NCBI GenBank assembly: GCA_049700315.1
Contig: JBNAVN010000022.1
Span: 1 to 37,078, forward strand
Length of the DNA stretch: 37,078 nt
Direction of reading: 5' to 3'
Source of the DNA: JAOAFX01 sp049700315
GTDB taxonomy: Bacteria > Hydrothermota > Tepidihabitantia > SM23-42 > JAOAFX01
Shown here: positions 15,968 to 23,559 of the stretch, one piece after another
Layout of the letters: each line of letters begins with the position of its first letter
How positions within the stretch are numbered: the stretch's first letter is position 1
The notes under the pieces: model-generated
Seen by the model: the letters and a program-made list of their open reading frames with translations, nothing else
Told to the model about the DNA's origin: nothing
The model's database searches: none
Position numbers and translations under genes: made by a program

Positions 15968-17599
15968 TTACTCTCCCCTAAGATTTGATAGTTTTGCCTT
16001 TACCTTTTTGTTCTTGGGGTCAAGGTTCAATACTTTTTTGTATGTCTCTATCGCCCTTTCAATTTCATTGAGTTTAACATAAACATCACCAAGGTGTTCC
16101 AGAATTACTGCATCCTCAACAAGTTCATTTGCTTTTCTCAGATCAATGAATGCTGACTCATAATCTCCCTGCTGATAGTAAACCCATCCCCGGGAGTCAA
16201 TGATGTAGCCATTATTGGGTTCAATACTCAGGGCTCGCTCAATAAGGTCCAATGCGTAATCAAGACTCTCTGCTTTTTCTGCATAGGTATATCCAACATA
16301 ATTCAGGGCATTGGCATCTGTGGAATCAATCTGGATAATTTTCTCAAATGTTCTGAATGCTTCATCTTTCTTTCCTAAACGGTCGCACAGGTTAGCAAGG
16401 GCAGCAAGCCCGGATATTGATGAGGGATTGATCTTTATTGTCTTTTTGTAATAGTAATATGCATCAACAAAGGCGCTATCCATTTCTGATATAGCACCCA
16501 GTAAGTAATAGATCTGTGCCATATCTGCATTGCGATATGCGGCTTCAGTAAAGTAATATCTTGCACTCGGGTAATCTCTTTTATCAAGGGCGATAAAACC
16601 TGCATAGACCCAGAGTTCAATAAAATCAGGATTTATTTCAATCGCCTCTTCAATAGCCTGTTGCGCTTCTTCAAGATGATTCTGTTCAAGGTTTATGCGT
16701 GCAATATAAAAACGGGAATAATCATCCCTGGGATTCAGCCCAGCACTGATGAGAAATTCACTCATGGCTTCATTGAAGAGTCCCATTTTGTATAAGGCAA
16801 ATCCGAGATTGCGTCGGACAAAAGTATCATAATATTCCTTATTCAGAATCTCACGGGCGGCCTTTACAAGTTTCTCGTATTGCTCAGTATCACCATAAAG
16901 ATCAAGCAGTCTTCTGCGCACTTCAAGGGAGGAATCGTATCTGGTTGCCAATTCGTAATAATAAATTGCTGAGTCTTTTATATTAAGGATATCAAATCCA
17001 GTACCAATGCCAATGAGAGAGGTGAAATTTGTAGTATCAAGTGCCATTGCTTGCTGGTAGTATCTTATCGCTTCATTATGGTTTTTCTGTTTTCCTGAAA
17101 TTGTGCCTAACCGGTTGTAGATTTCCACATTTTTTAGACTATCAGGAATTTCGCTCAGGGTGCGTGCCGCGGTATTCAAGTCGCCTAATCCTTCATAAAG
17201 CAGGGATATTGTCTGTATTATTCCCAGGTCTGCTGGTTTGAGTTCTTTTATCTTCTCATAGGTGGTGATTGCAGTTTTGAAGTCACCTTTGGCAATATAA
17301 CCAGCCGCAATCATTCCATAGACTTCGGTGCTATCTTTGGTAAAAGCCAGCCCCATAAGTGCATATTCTATCCCCTTATCAAATTCCCTCATTTTGTAGC
17401 ATGCATTTGTCAACGAAAGATAGATTTCATATGCAGTTGGGTCTTTTTGCAGGGCGTTGAGATAACAATTGATTGCTTCAGGAATCTTCCCTTCAAGTTC
17501 AAGCTGGCAGCCAATGCTGAATAGTTCATAAGCGCTGCTGGCTGGATTGATTGCAAAAAGATTTACTATTAAAATTCCACAAATGCAGAAAGTAGCCAT
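15968..17599 (-). CDS. Exported tetratricopeptide repeat protein
   Basis: 543 aa. A hydrophobic N-terminal segment (FCICGILIVNLFAINPASS) reads as a signal peptide or anchor. The rest is a continuous superhelix of about 14-15 TPR units with the usual spacing (for example GKIPEAINCYLNALQKDPTAYEIY; NEAIRYYQQAMALDTTNFTSL; IERAIETYKKVLNLDPKNK). TPR arrays bind partner proteins; no catalytic domain is present. AGGAGG stands 3 nt before the ATG, and the gene overlaps the preceding barrel-like gene by 31 nt, so the start is well supported and translation is probably coupled. Being placed between envelope genes suggests a periplasmic scaffold role (inference). Confidence 0.85.
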   Translation of the reverse strand: MATFCICGILIVNLFAINPASSAYELFSIGCQLELEGKIPEAINCYLNALQKDPTAYEIYLSLTNACYKMREFDKGIEYALMGLAFTKDSTEVYGMIAAGYIAKGDFKTAITTYEKIKELKPADLGIIQTISLLYEGLGDLNTAARTLSEIPDSLKNVEIYNRLGTISGKQKNHNEAIRYYQQAMALDTTNFTSLIGIGTGFDILNIKDSAIYYYELATRYDSSLEVRRRLLDLYGDTEQYEKLVKAAREILNKEYYDTFVRRNLGFALYKMGLFNEAMSEFLISAGLNPRDDYSRFYIARINLEQNHLEEAQQAIEEAIEINPDFIELWVYAGFIALDKRDYPSARYYFTEAAYRNADMAQIYYLLGAISEMDSAFVDAYYYYKKTIKINPSSISGLAALANLCDRLGKKDEAFRTFEKIIQIDSTDANALNYVGYTYAEKAESLDYALDLIERALSIEPNNGYIIDSRGWVYYQQGDYESAFIDLRKANELVEDAVILEHLGDVYVKLNEIERAIETYKKVLNLDPKNKKVKAKLSNLRGE

Positions 17600-18333
17600 A
17601 AGCCTCCTGGATTTTTTATTGGATCATTGTTGTAAATATTATATTTCAACTCCACACCTATCCTTTGTTTTGAATTTTTGTAAAATACCATAGTCTTCAC
17701 ATAATCCTGATGATAGTAGGTGCTATCACCCCTGCAGATCGTGAAGTCTAAATTACCGGTTGCACCAAAATGTCTTTTATGGAAAATCTTATATAAGAAA
17801 TCAAGTCCAAACTCATACTGATAATCAGCGCCAGCATTTACATCCCAACCATGGTAACGCCAGTGCGGGTACAATTTAGCATTGAGTGCCCACAAAAATA
17901 TTTTCTGGGTTTCTATTGCCTTTGTGGGATGATACTCAGCATTGGCAAATAAAATGGAAATGCGATTAAAAACCGGTGTGCCTTCCACTTCATAATCAAT
18001 ATCATGGACACAATCGTGGATAAAAGAAAGATGGCTAAAAAACCTAAGAAATTGAAATTCAAAGCCAACAGTAAAATAGTAATGTGCATAACGCGGGTCC
18101 AATGAAACCCCGCCTTTTTGTTCTGCCATATCAAGATCGTCACGATATTCCATATAGAATGAAAAGTTATTCAACCGTACAATTGTGGACCTCAATTGTA
18201 TTGAAGCATCCATATTGTATCTTGTGGTGTCACTGTTGAGGTATTTCCCTATGAAGCCCCGACCATTGAATTCAAGTGGAAACTCAAGCGCATTTATCAT
18301 TAGTGGAGTGATGATGTATAAAAGACTAAGCAT
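17569..18333 (-). CDS. Probable small outer-membrane beta-barrel protein
   Basis: 254 aa, not recognised as a named family. It has a short signal peptide (MLSLLYIITPLMINA), then alternating aromatic/polar strands (FSFYMEYRDDLDM, HYYFTVGFEFQFLRFFSHLSF, ISILFANAEYHP, DYQYEFGLDFLYKI) and a C-terminal strand ending in phenylalanine (LWLLSAFVEF), as in BamA-inserted barrels. AAAGGAG precedes the ATG, which overlaps the rimO stop by 8 nt. The match is to general barrel features only; function unknown. Confidence 0.65.
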   Translation of the reverse strand: MLSLLYIITPLMINALEFPLEFNGRGFIGKYLNSDTTRYNMDASIQLRSTIVRLNNFSFYMEYRDDLDMAEQKGGVSLDPRYAHYYFTVGFEFQFLRFFSHLSFIHDCVHDIDYEVEGTPVFNRISILFANAEYHPTKAIETQKIFLWALNAKLYPHWRYHGWDVNAGADYQYEFGLDFLYKIFHKRHFGATGNLDFTICRGDSTYYHQDYVKTMVFYKNSKQRIGVELKYNIYNNDPIKNPGGLWLLSAFVEF

Positions 18334-19576
18334 ACAGGTCTACTCCTTTTGTTTTGGTGATTTTCAGGCGATAGAATTCGCCGATTTTCATATTATCATT
18401 TTTTATTATTACCTGACCATCAATATCCGGGGCAGCAAATTCGGTGTGACCGATGAAATATGTCTTTTTACAATGCACAAGAGTCTTATAGTATTTATGC
18501 AGCCTTCTTTGATTCTTGTTTTTGATCAGATGTTGCTGAAGGTTGATGAGTTTATTAAATCTGTTGTCTACTATCTTACGGGATAGGGGTTTTAGAAGTG
18601 CTGCTGAGGTATCCTTTTCTCTAATATACTTGAATACACCAAACCAGTCAAAATATCCTTTGCTCAAGAAATCATAAAGTTCATCAAATTCGTCTTCAGT
18701 TTCCGTTGGAAAGCCAGTTATGAGAGTTGTGCGTAAGGCAATGTCTTTAGACTTCTTGATGATATTGGTGATTTCCTGCCTGGTAATACCACGATTCATC
18801 AACGCAAGCAGGCGGTTGTTTATATGTTGAATCGGCATATCAAGATATTTGCATACCTTTGGATTTTTTCTGATTTCATACAACAGTTCGTCAGTTATTG
18901 ATTTAGGATGGGCATAGAGTAATCTGAGCCACTCAATACCTTTGATTTTGGAAAGTTCTTTGATCAAGGGGATGATCATTGATTTTTTATAAAGATCAAA
19001 ACCGTATCTTGCTGTATCCTGGGCAATGAGGATGAGTTCTTTTATCCCCAGTTGTGCCAGTGCTTGTGCTTCATTGATCAGGTCTTCAAATTTTGAACTC
19101 TTAAATTCACCTTTTATCTTTGGAATGGTACAATATGAGCAATGATTAGAACATCCATCTGCAATTTTCAAATAGGCGTAGCCATAAGTGGACAAAAGCC
19201 GCGTATCAGATTTTATATCCTGGTGGAGGATGGCATTCAATAATCTATTCTTTTCATTAAGATAAAACCAATCTGTAACTTCAGGAAATTTTTCAGTCAG
19301 AAGTCTGCGACATCGATTGACTGCACAACCGTATACATAGATTTTTTTCCGTTTATCTTCTTTCAAAATTCTTTTTATTTCATTTTCGGTTTCTCTTAGT
19401 GCGGGTTTAATAAAACCACAGGTATTGATTATGACGATGTCGCTCTTTTTTATGGAATTTGTTATTGAACAGGCATTTTTTTCCAAACTGCCCATTATCT
19501 TCTCTGAGTCAACAAGATTTTTTGGACAACCCAATGATACGAAATAAACTTTAGTCAATTTTGATGAGTTTAACAT
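18326..19576 (-). CDS. rimO: Ribosomal protein S12 methylthiotransferase RimO
   Basis: This radical SAM enzyme adds a methylthio group to an aspartate of ribosomal protein S12. The N-terminal UPF0004 domain begins VYFVSLGCPKNLVDSEKIMG, the LGCPKN(L)xDSE signature that separates RimO from MiaB. The radical SAM triad is CSNHCSYC and the C-terminal TRAM domain ends GEFYRLKITKTKGVDLYA. The length (about 416 aa) is normal. No ribosome binding site decides the start; the ATG at 19576 is chosen, with a TTG at 19558 and an ATG at 19597 as alternatives. All overlap the thioesterase gene, so translation is likely coupled. Confidence 0.93.
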   Translation of the reverse strand: MLNSSKLTKVYFVSLGCPKNLVDSEKIMGSLEKNACSITNSIKKSDIVIINTCGFIKPALRETENEIKRILKEDKRKKIYVYGCAVNRCRRLLTEKFPEVTDWFYLNEKNRLLNAILHQDIKSDTRLLSTYGYAYLKIADGCSNHCSYCTIPKIKGEFKSSKFEDLINEAQALAQLGIKELILIAQDTARYGFDLYKKSMIIPLIKELSKIKGIEWLRLLYAHPKSITDELLYEIRKNPKVCKYLDMPIQHINNRLLALMNRGITRQEITNIIKKSKDIALRTTLITGFPTETEDEFDELYDFLSKGYFDWFGVFKYIREKDTSAALLKPLSRKIVDNRFNKLINLQQHLIKNKNQRRLHKYYKTLVHCKKTYFIGHTEFAAPDIDGQVIIKNDNMKIGEFYRLKITKTKGVDLYA

Positions 19577-19931
19577 CAGCGCAGGCAATGATTTCATTTT
19601 TTAAGTCTTTTATTTCAGCCTGGGCAAGAACCATTTTATACTTGATGTTAACAACCCTGCCAGTTGCAACATATTCATTTTCTGCGAGCATTGGTTTTCT
19701 TATGCGCATATTTAATTCTGCGGTGACCGCCTTATAACCTTTCTTGTATGCTGCCCACACTGCCATTTCATCCAGGATTGTTGATACAATACCGCCGTGT
19801 ATTACCTTATGATATCCTTGAAACAACGAACTGAGTTTGATGGGTGCGCTAACACCTGTTTTGTTCTCAGCAATATTAAGACGAAGCCCGATTTCATTTT
19901 TCCTGCCGCAGGCAAAGCACCTGTCATCCAT
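19551..19931 (-). CDS. PaaI-like hotdog-fold thioesterase
   Basis: About 126 aa. It starts MDDRCFACGRKNEIGLRL, the common opening of small PaaI/4HBT thioesterases, with the hotdog helix motif HGGIVSTILDEMAVWAA. The aspartate of the ILDE segment is the usual catalytic acid. These enzymes hydrolyse acyl-CoA thioesters; the substrate is unknown. The ATG at 19931 is chosen, and a TTG at 19949 overlapping the lolA stop is also possible. No Shine-Dalgarno sequence is visible. It lies between lolA and rimO and overlaps rimO at its 3' end. Confidence 0.8.
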   Translation of the reverse strand: MDDRCFACGRKNEIGLRLNIAENKTGVSAPIKLSSLFQGYHKVIHGGIVSTILDEMAVWAAYKKGYKAVTAELNMRIRKPMLAENEYVATGRVVNIKYKMVLAQAEIKDLKNEIIACADVKLIKID

Positions 19932-19938
19932 CAAAAAA

Positions 19939-20574
19939 TTATTGTTCAATTATTTCAGTCCCTTTTGGTGGTTTGAATTCAAATAGTTTTTTTGACAGTT
20001 TCTTATTTAACTGGATGTTTTTGAAGATAAATCTGTTCTCTGATTCGGTCTCGTCAAAAATACTGATACTGACAATTTCATATCTATTTTTGTCTATCCC
20101 GATGACAATTTTCTGATAGATTTCAGTTTCTTCTTTGGGTGTGAGAATGATTTCGTAGTTCTTGTTGACCATCAGTTCAGCATTAAATCTTTCTTGATAA
20201 TCTTTCAGGAATATGTCAGGATTTACCGCAAAAGGAATCTGGGCACCGAGATGCTGTCTGACCGCCTTTTTTCTGTCAGGCATATATATCCACAAAGATA
20301 CACTATCGCCAACATAAATCTGTTTTGGATTGTTGATTTCCATTCTGAAATAATTGGGTTTAAGAAAGTAAACACAACCGTCAAAATTCTGGCAGGTATT
20401 AGAAGTTTTTTCGCAGAATTGCTGGGTGAATTCAATATAGAAACTGGTCAGATTTTGATAATTGATGATTGTCTTGTTGATGACACTGTCAATCTGCTGG
20501 GCAAATCCTGTATTAAATGCAACCAGAACAAAAAGTAGAGCTTTTATTATTTTTTCCATTTTCCATCCTTTCAT
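19939..20574 (-). CDS. LolA-like outer-membrane lipoprotein carrier
   Basis: 211 aa. A signal peptide (IIKALLFVLVAFNTGFAQ) precedes a LolA/LolB-fold region: YQNLTSFYIEFTQQF, VYFLKPNYFRMEINNPKQIYVGDSVSLWIYMPDRKKAV (a typical LolA strand set), IVIGIDKNRYEIVSISI and the end FEFKPPKGTEIIE. LolA ferries lipoproteins from the inner-membrane LolCDE complex to the outer membrane. The ATG at 20574 lies 6 nt after the -10 box (leaderless). A second ATG at 20559, with AAAGGA in front of it, is the alternative and gives a more usual signal peptide. It heads a six-gene operon. Confidence 0.85.
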   Translation of the reverse strand: MKGWKMEKIIKALLFVLVAFNTGFAQQIDSVINKTIINYQNLTSFYIEFTQQFCEKTSNTCQNFDGCVYFLKPNYFRMEINNPKQIYVGDSVSLWIYMPDRKKAVRQHLGAQIPFAVNPDIFLKDYQERFNAELMVNKNYEIILTPKEETEIYQKIVIGIDKNRYEIVSISIFDETESENRFIFKNIQLNKKLSKKLFEFKPPKGTEIIEQ

Positions 20575-20580
20575 ACTCCA

Positions 20581-20608
20581 ATTTTACATATAAAATCTGC
20601 ATTGTCAA
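20581..20608 (-). promoter_or_regulatory. Promoter of the lolA-rimO-TPR operon
   Basis: On the minus strand TTGACA (20603-20608), 16 bp, TAAAAT (20581-20586). It is divergent from the M48 promoter; the two -35 boxes are 17 bp apart. Confidence 0.75.
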
Positions 20609-20625
20609 GGAGCGCAAACTTTCTG

Positions 20626-20653
20626 TTGACTATACAATTGTTCTGAGTAGAAT
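20626..20653 (+). promoter_or_regulatory. Promoter of the M48 protease gene
   Basis: TTGACT (20626-20631), 16 bp, TAGAAT (20648-20653). The ATG at 20660 begins 6 nt after the -10 box and no Shine-Dalgarno sequence can fit, so the mRNA should be leaderless. Confidence 0.75.
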
Positions 20654-20659
20654 TGCATT

Positions 20660-21811
20660 ATGAAAAGGCATAGAACTCATTCTTTGATTGATGAAGAAAA
20701 GCAGAAGATTGCGCGTAAGTATCGCAAGGAACATTTAATTGTAAGCATAGTTTCATCAGTTGTATCAATCGTGATTCTTGTATTGATTATTAAATTTCAA
20801 GTGTCAAAAATATTTTTTGCTGGTATAAGTGATTTGACGGATTCGCGTATTCTTCAGGCTTTTCTGTATTTCCTTGCGTTTTATTTGCTTTATTTTCTTA
20901 TCTCTCTGCCATTTGGATTCATTGGTGGGTATAAAATTGAGCACAAATATAACTTTTCTACCCAGACATCAAGAGAATGGTTCAAAGACGAAGTAAAATC
21001 CTTTTTTGTGGGATTGATCCTGGGTTTGATTGTTTTTGAAATTCTGTATTTTGTTACTTATGAGTCACCCAGACTGTGGTGGCTTTATCTTTCGCTATTG
21101 ATGATTCTGTTCAGTGTTGTGCTTAGCAATTTATTTCCAGTGTTGATTCTGCCTCTGTTTTATAAGACAACACCTCTAACTGATGGTGATTTGAAGGATA
21201 AAATAAAAGAAATATGTGATAGGGCAAAGATGACGATTGAAGGTATTTTTACTATTAATCTGAGCAGTAAATCAACGAAGGCTAATGCAATGGTGACCGG
21301 TCTTGGCAATACTAAAAAGATCCTGCTGGGTGATACATTGATATCAAAATACAATGAGGATGAGATCATCGTGACATTATGCCATGAGATAGCACATTAT
21401 CAGCAACATCACATCTGGTATTTGATTCTGTGGAATTCAATTATTACGCTTGCAAGTTTCTATTTGTTATACCTTATTTATCCAGCAATCTATAAATATG
21501 CAGGATTTGTAGAGATTTCTGATATTTCTGCATTTCCAGTATTTGTTCTGATATTTGCCCTGCTTTCTTTTATTTTGAAGCCTCTGGGCTCCGGTATCTC
21601 AAGATTTTATGAGAGAAAGGCGGATTCAGGTGCACTCATTTTATCAAAAAATCCTCAGGTATTTATAGAATTAATGGCAAAATTCTGCAATCAGGAACTG
21701 GCGATTGCCTATCCACATCCATTGGTTGAACTATACAGTTATACACATCCATCTATTGGAAAAAGGATTGAATTTGCTGAGAGATTCCAGAAAGAAAACG
21801 ACAATGCGTGA
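20660..21811 (+). CDS. M48 family (Ste24/CAAX-type) membrane metalloprotease
   Basis: 383 aa. Several membrane spans (about 27-47, 66-90, 115-160, 250-305) surround a zinc protease core: CHEIAHYQQHH (HExxH at 242-246) and the third ligand in FYERKADSGA (E318). The length and the N-terminal multi-span region fit Ste24-type CAAX endopeptidases rather than the shorter HtpX. Bacterial members are thought to degrade misfolded membrane proteins. Start choice is fixed by the promoter. It overlaps rluA by 8 nt and probably forms a two-gene operon with it. Confidence 0.88.
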   Translation: MKRHRTHSLIDEEKQKIARKYRKEHLIVSIVSSVVSIVILVLIIKFQVSKIFFAGISDLTDSRILQAFLYFLAFYLLYFLISLPFGFIGGYKIEHKYNFSTQTSREWFKDEVKSFFVGLILGLIVFEILYFVTYESPRLWWLYLSLLMILFSVVLSNLFPVLILPLFYKTTPLTDGDLKDKIKEICDRAKMTIEGIFTINLSSKSTKANAMVTGLGNTKKILLGDTLISKYNEDEIIVTLCHEIAHYQQHHIWYLILWNSIITLASFYLLYLIYPAIYKYAGFVEISDISAFPVFVLIFALLSFILKPLGSGISRFYERKADSGALILSKNPQVFIELMAKFCNQELAIAYPHPLVELYSYTHPSIGKRIEFAERFQKENDNA

Positions 21812-22652
21812 CAAAGCGAATACAACAAGAAAAATCTTTAGCGTTCCTGCAGAATTGGATGGGAGGCGCCTTGACCATATTATGCCATTTTTTACAGACC
21901 TGTCCCGCAAAGAGGCAAAGAAGATTGTAGAAAAAGGGTTTGTGCTTGTGAATGGGAGACTTATTACATTTCCTTCAAAAAAGATAAAGGGTGGGGACAA
22001 AATAATCATACTTGAGGCAGAAGAATCAGTGGTTCCTGAACCAGAAATATTATATGAAGATGATTTTATTGTGATCGTGAATAAACCTTCAGATTTGCTT
22101 ACTGAGAAAATTGGCTCAGAAAAAGGAAACGCATTAAGCGAACTGCTGGCGAAAAAGGGAAGGGTAATTTATCCGGTTCATCGGCTTGACCGCGACACAA
22201 GCGGGGTGATCATCTTTGCAAAGACAATAAATGCGCGGGATTTTTTGATTGAAGAGTTCAAGAATCAGAAAGTCAACAAAACTTATATTGGAGTTGTTGA
22301 AGGTGTACTGTATCAAAAAAATGGTACTATAAAAGGAATGATTCAAAAAACCAGAGAATATGCTGAAACACATTATGAAGTTACGAAAATATTGAAAGGT
22401 GCGACTCTATTGAGATTGATCCCAAAGACCGGACGCACCCATCAATTGAGATTACAACTTGCCCAGATAGGACATCCGGTTATTGGTGATAAGAAATATT
22501 ACAACATAAAAAGAACACAGATATTTTTCAAAAGGCAGGCATTACATTCTTACAAAATTAGTTTCATCCATCCGAAAACAAAGAGATGGGTGGCATTTTC
22601 AGCACCCATCCCTGAGGATATAAAAGGATTGATAGAAGATTTGACTCTTTAG
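21804..22652 (+). CDS. RluA-family pseudouridine synthase
   Basis: The ATG at 21804 gives 282 aa. An N-terminal S4 RNA-binding domain (RRLDHIMPFFTDLSRKEAKK, VLVNG) is followed by the RluA catalytic domain: YEDDFIVIVNKPSDLL, HRLDRDTSGVIIFAKT (catalytic D129), and RLIPKTGRTHQLRLQLAQIGHPVIGD. It isomerises uridine in ribosomal or transfer RNA; whether it is RluD-, RluC- or TruC-like cannot be told. The longer upstream frame only overlaps the protease gene. Confidence 0.92.
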   Translation: MRDKANTTRKIFSVPAELDGRRLDHIMPFFTDLSRKEAKKIVEKGFVLVNGRLITFPSKKIKGGDKIIILEAEESVVPEPEILYEDDFIVIVNKPSDLLTEKIGSEKGNALSELLAKKGRVIYPVHRLDRDTSGVIIFAKTINARDFLIEEFKNQKVNKTYIGVVEGVLYQKNGTIKGMIQKTREYAETHYEVTKILKGATLLRLIPKTGRTHQLRLQLAQIGHPVIGDKKYYNIKRTQIFFKRQALHSYKISFIHPKTKRWVAFSAPIPEDIKGLIEDLTL

Positions 22653-22798
22653 AGACCCTGTTCTTCTTTTTTCTTTTTCTCTTCAATATTCTTCCTTACA
22701 ATTTCTTCCCTTCTTCTTTTGTCTGCTGCTTGAAGTAACTGGGTAATGATCCAGCCTATGATAACGACGACAAGAATTATTATGATTATCTTAAGCAT
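22649..22798 (-). CDS. 49-residue single-span membrane protein
   Basis: Small but well supported: its own promoter (TTGACT-16-TATAAT), a strong AAAGGAG 7 nt before the ATG at 22798, and protein-like composition. Residues 4-22 are one hydrophobic span (IIIIILVVVIIGWIITQLL), followed by a very basic/acidic cytoplasmic helix (ADKRRREEIVRKNIEEKKKKEE). The layout resembles small membrane regulators and FtsB- or YajC-sized helices, but I recognise no family. It converges on rluA and overlaps its stop by 4 nt. Confidence 0.7.
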   Translation of the reverse strand: MLKIIIIILVVVIIGWIITQLLQAADKRRREEIVRKNIEEKKKKEEQGL

Positions 22799-22817
22799 AT
22801 GAAATCTCCTTTATAAG

Positions 22818-22845
22818 ATTATATAAAAATTAGCATTGAAGTCAA
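22818..22845 (-). promoter_or_regulatory. Promoter of the 49-residue membrane protein
   Basis: On the minus strand TTGACT (22840-22845), 16 bp, perfect TATAAT (22818-22823). The leader is about 13 nt and includes AAAGGAG. Confidence 0.75.
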
Positions 22846-22988
22846 CACCGAAATGGTCATTGGTACATAGACATGGATGTTGGTATGATTAAATTAAAAT
22901 CCCTAAAAGTCCAAAATACCTATCCCTGAATTATCGTGAAAACTGGAACGAGAAACGGAAAAGACTTAAATTTCGTGTAAAGAACAAT

Positions 22989-23410
22989 GTAGGGCAAGGC
23001 TTTAGCCTTGCATTAAAACAAATTTTCCAAAACTATAGCCGAAACCCAATCTCGTATCCAAACCCAAACCTTCAAACTATAAACAAGTACGAAAGAAAAT
23101 TAATGTAGGGCAAACCTTTAGGTTTGCATTAATTTCCTTGAGACGAACGATTTTTCAAGGATTATTATCGCGGTTAGGAAACCGCTCCTACAGAATTCGG
23201 GTGAAAGGTGAAAGGTGGAACGGGAAACGGAAAAGGTCACAAGGCGAGATAAGGCAATTCAGGGCAATTGAGGGCAAAGAAGAAATAAAAGGGCGATATG
23301 GCAGTGTAGGGCAAGGCTTTAGCCTTGCGAGAAGGGATTTGTAGCGGTCGGATTTATCCGACAAACTCCGTCCATCTAATCCGCCACACTGAATGGCGGA
23401 TGGACGCTAC
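22989..23410. repeat. REP cluster (six elements)
   Basis: Type A (GTAG + GCAAGGCT/AGCCTTGC) at 22989-23011 (+) and 23306-23328 (+). Type A' (arms GCAAACCT/AGGTTTGC) at 23105-23127 (+). Type B (arms GCGGTT/AACCGC) at 23160-23191 (-). Type E (arms GTCGGAT/ATCCGAC) at 23341-23362 (+). Type E' (ATCCGCCA.../TGGCGGAT) at 23379-23410 (-). The last two face each other like a BIME pair. All six carry GTAG at the 5' side of the hairpin, the hallmark of REPs used by RAYT transposases. Confidence 0.85.
22992..23130 (+). repeat. 139-bp perfect direct repeat, copy 1
   Basis: It is identical base for base to 36940-37078 (offset 13,948 bp). It contains a type A REP body, about 90 bp of unique-looking sequence and a type A' REP. 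Both copies are in the same orientation. Confidence 0.95.
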
Positions 23411-23559
23411 AGAATCATCCAGACAAAACCGTATAATGAAACGGATTGCGAAACCGTACAACGAATTGCGATTTTTCTGCGGGACGCCACCTGGCTATCT
23501 ATTATTCTACTATCTAACCATCTAACCAATTGTTTTCATTATTATTTGGAAAAAGGTCT

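Larger units (their letters stand above)
22799..23559. other. Gene-free REP-rich spacer
   Basis: No credible gene is present. It carries the promoter of the 49-residue protein (22818-22845), six REP elements between 22989 and 23410, and runs of loosely repeated text (GTGAAAGGTGAAAGGTGGAA; GGCAATTCAGGGCAATTGAG). Similar text recurs near 31985 and 36810. Confidence 0.8.
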
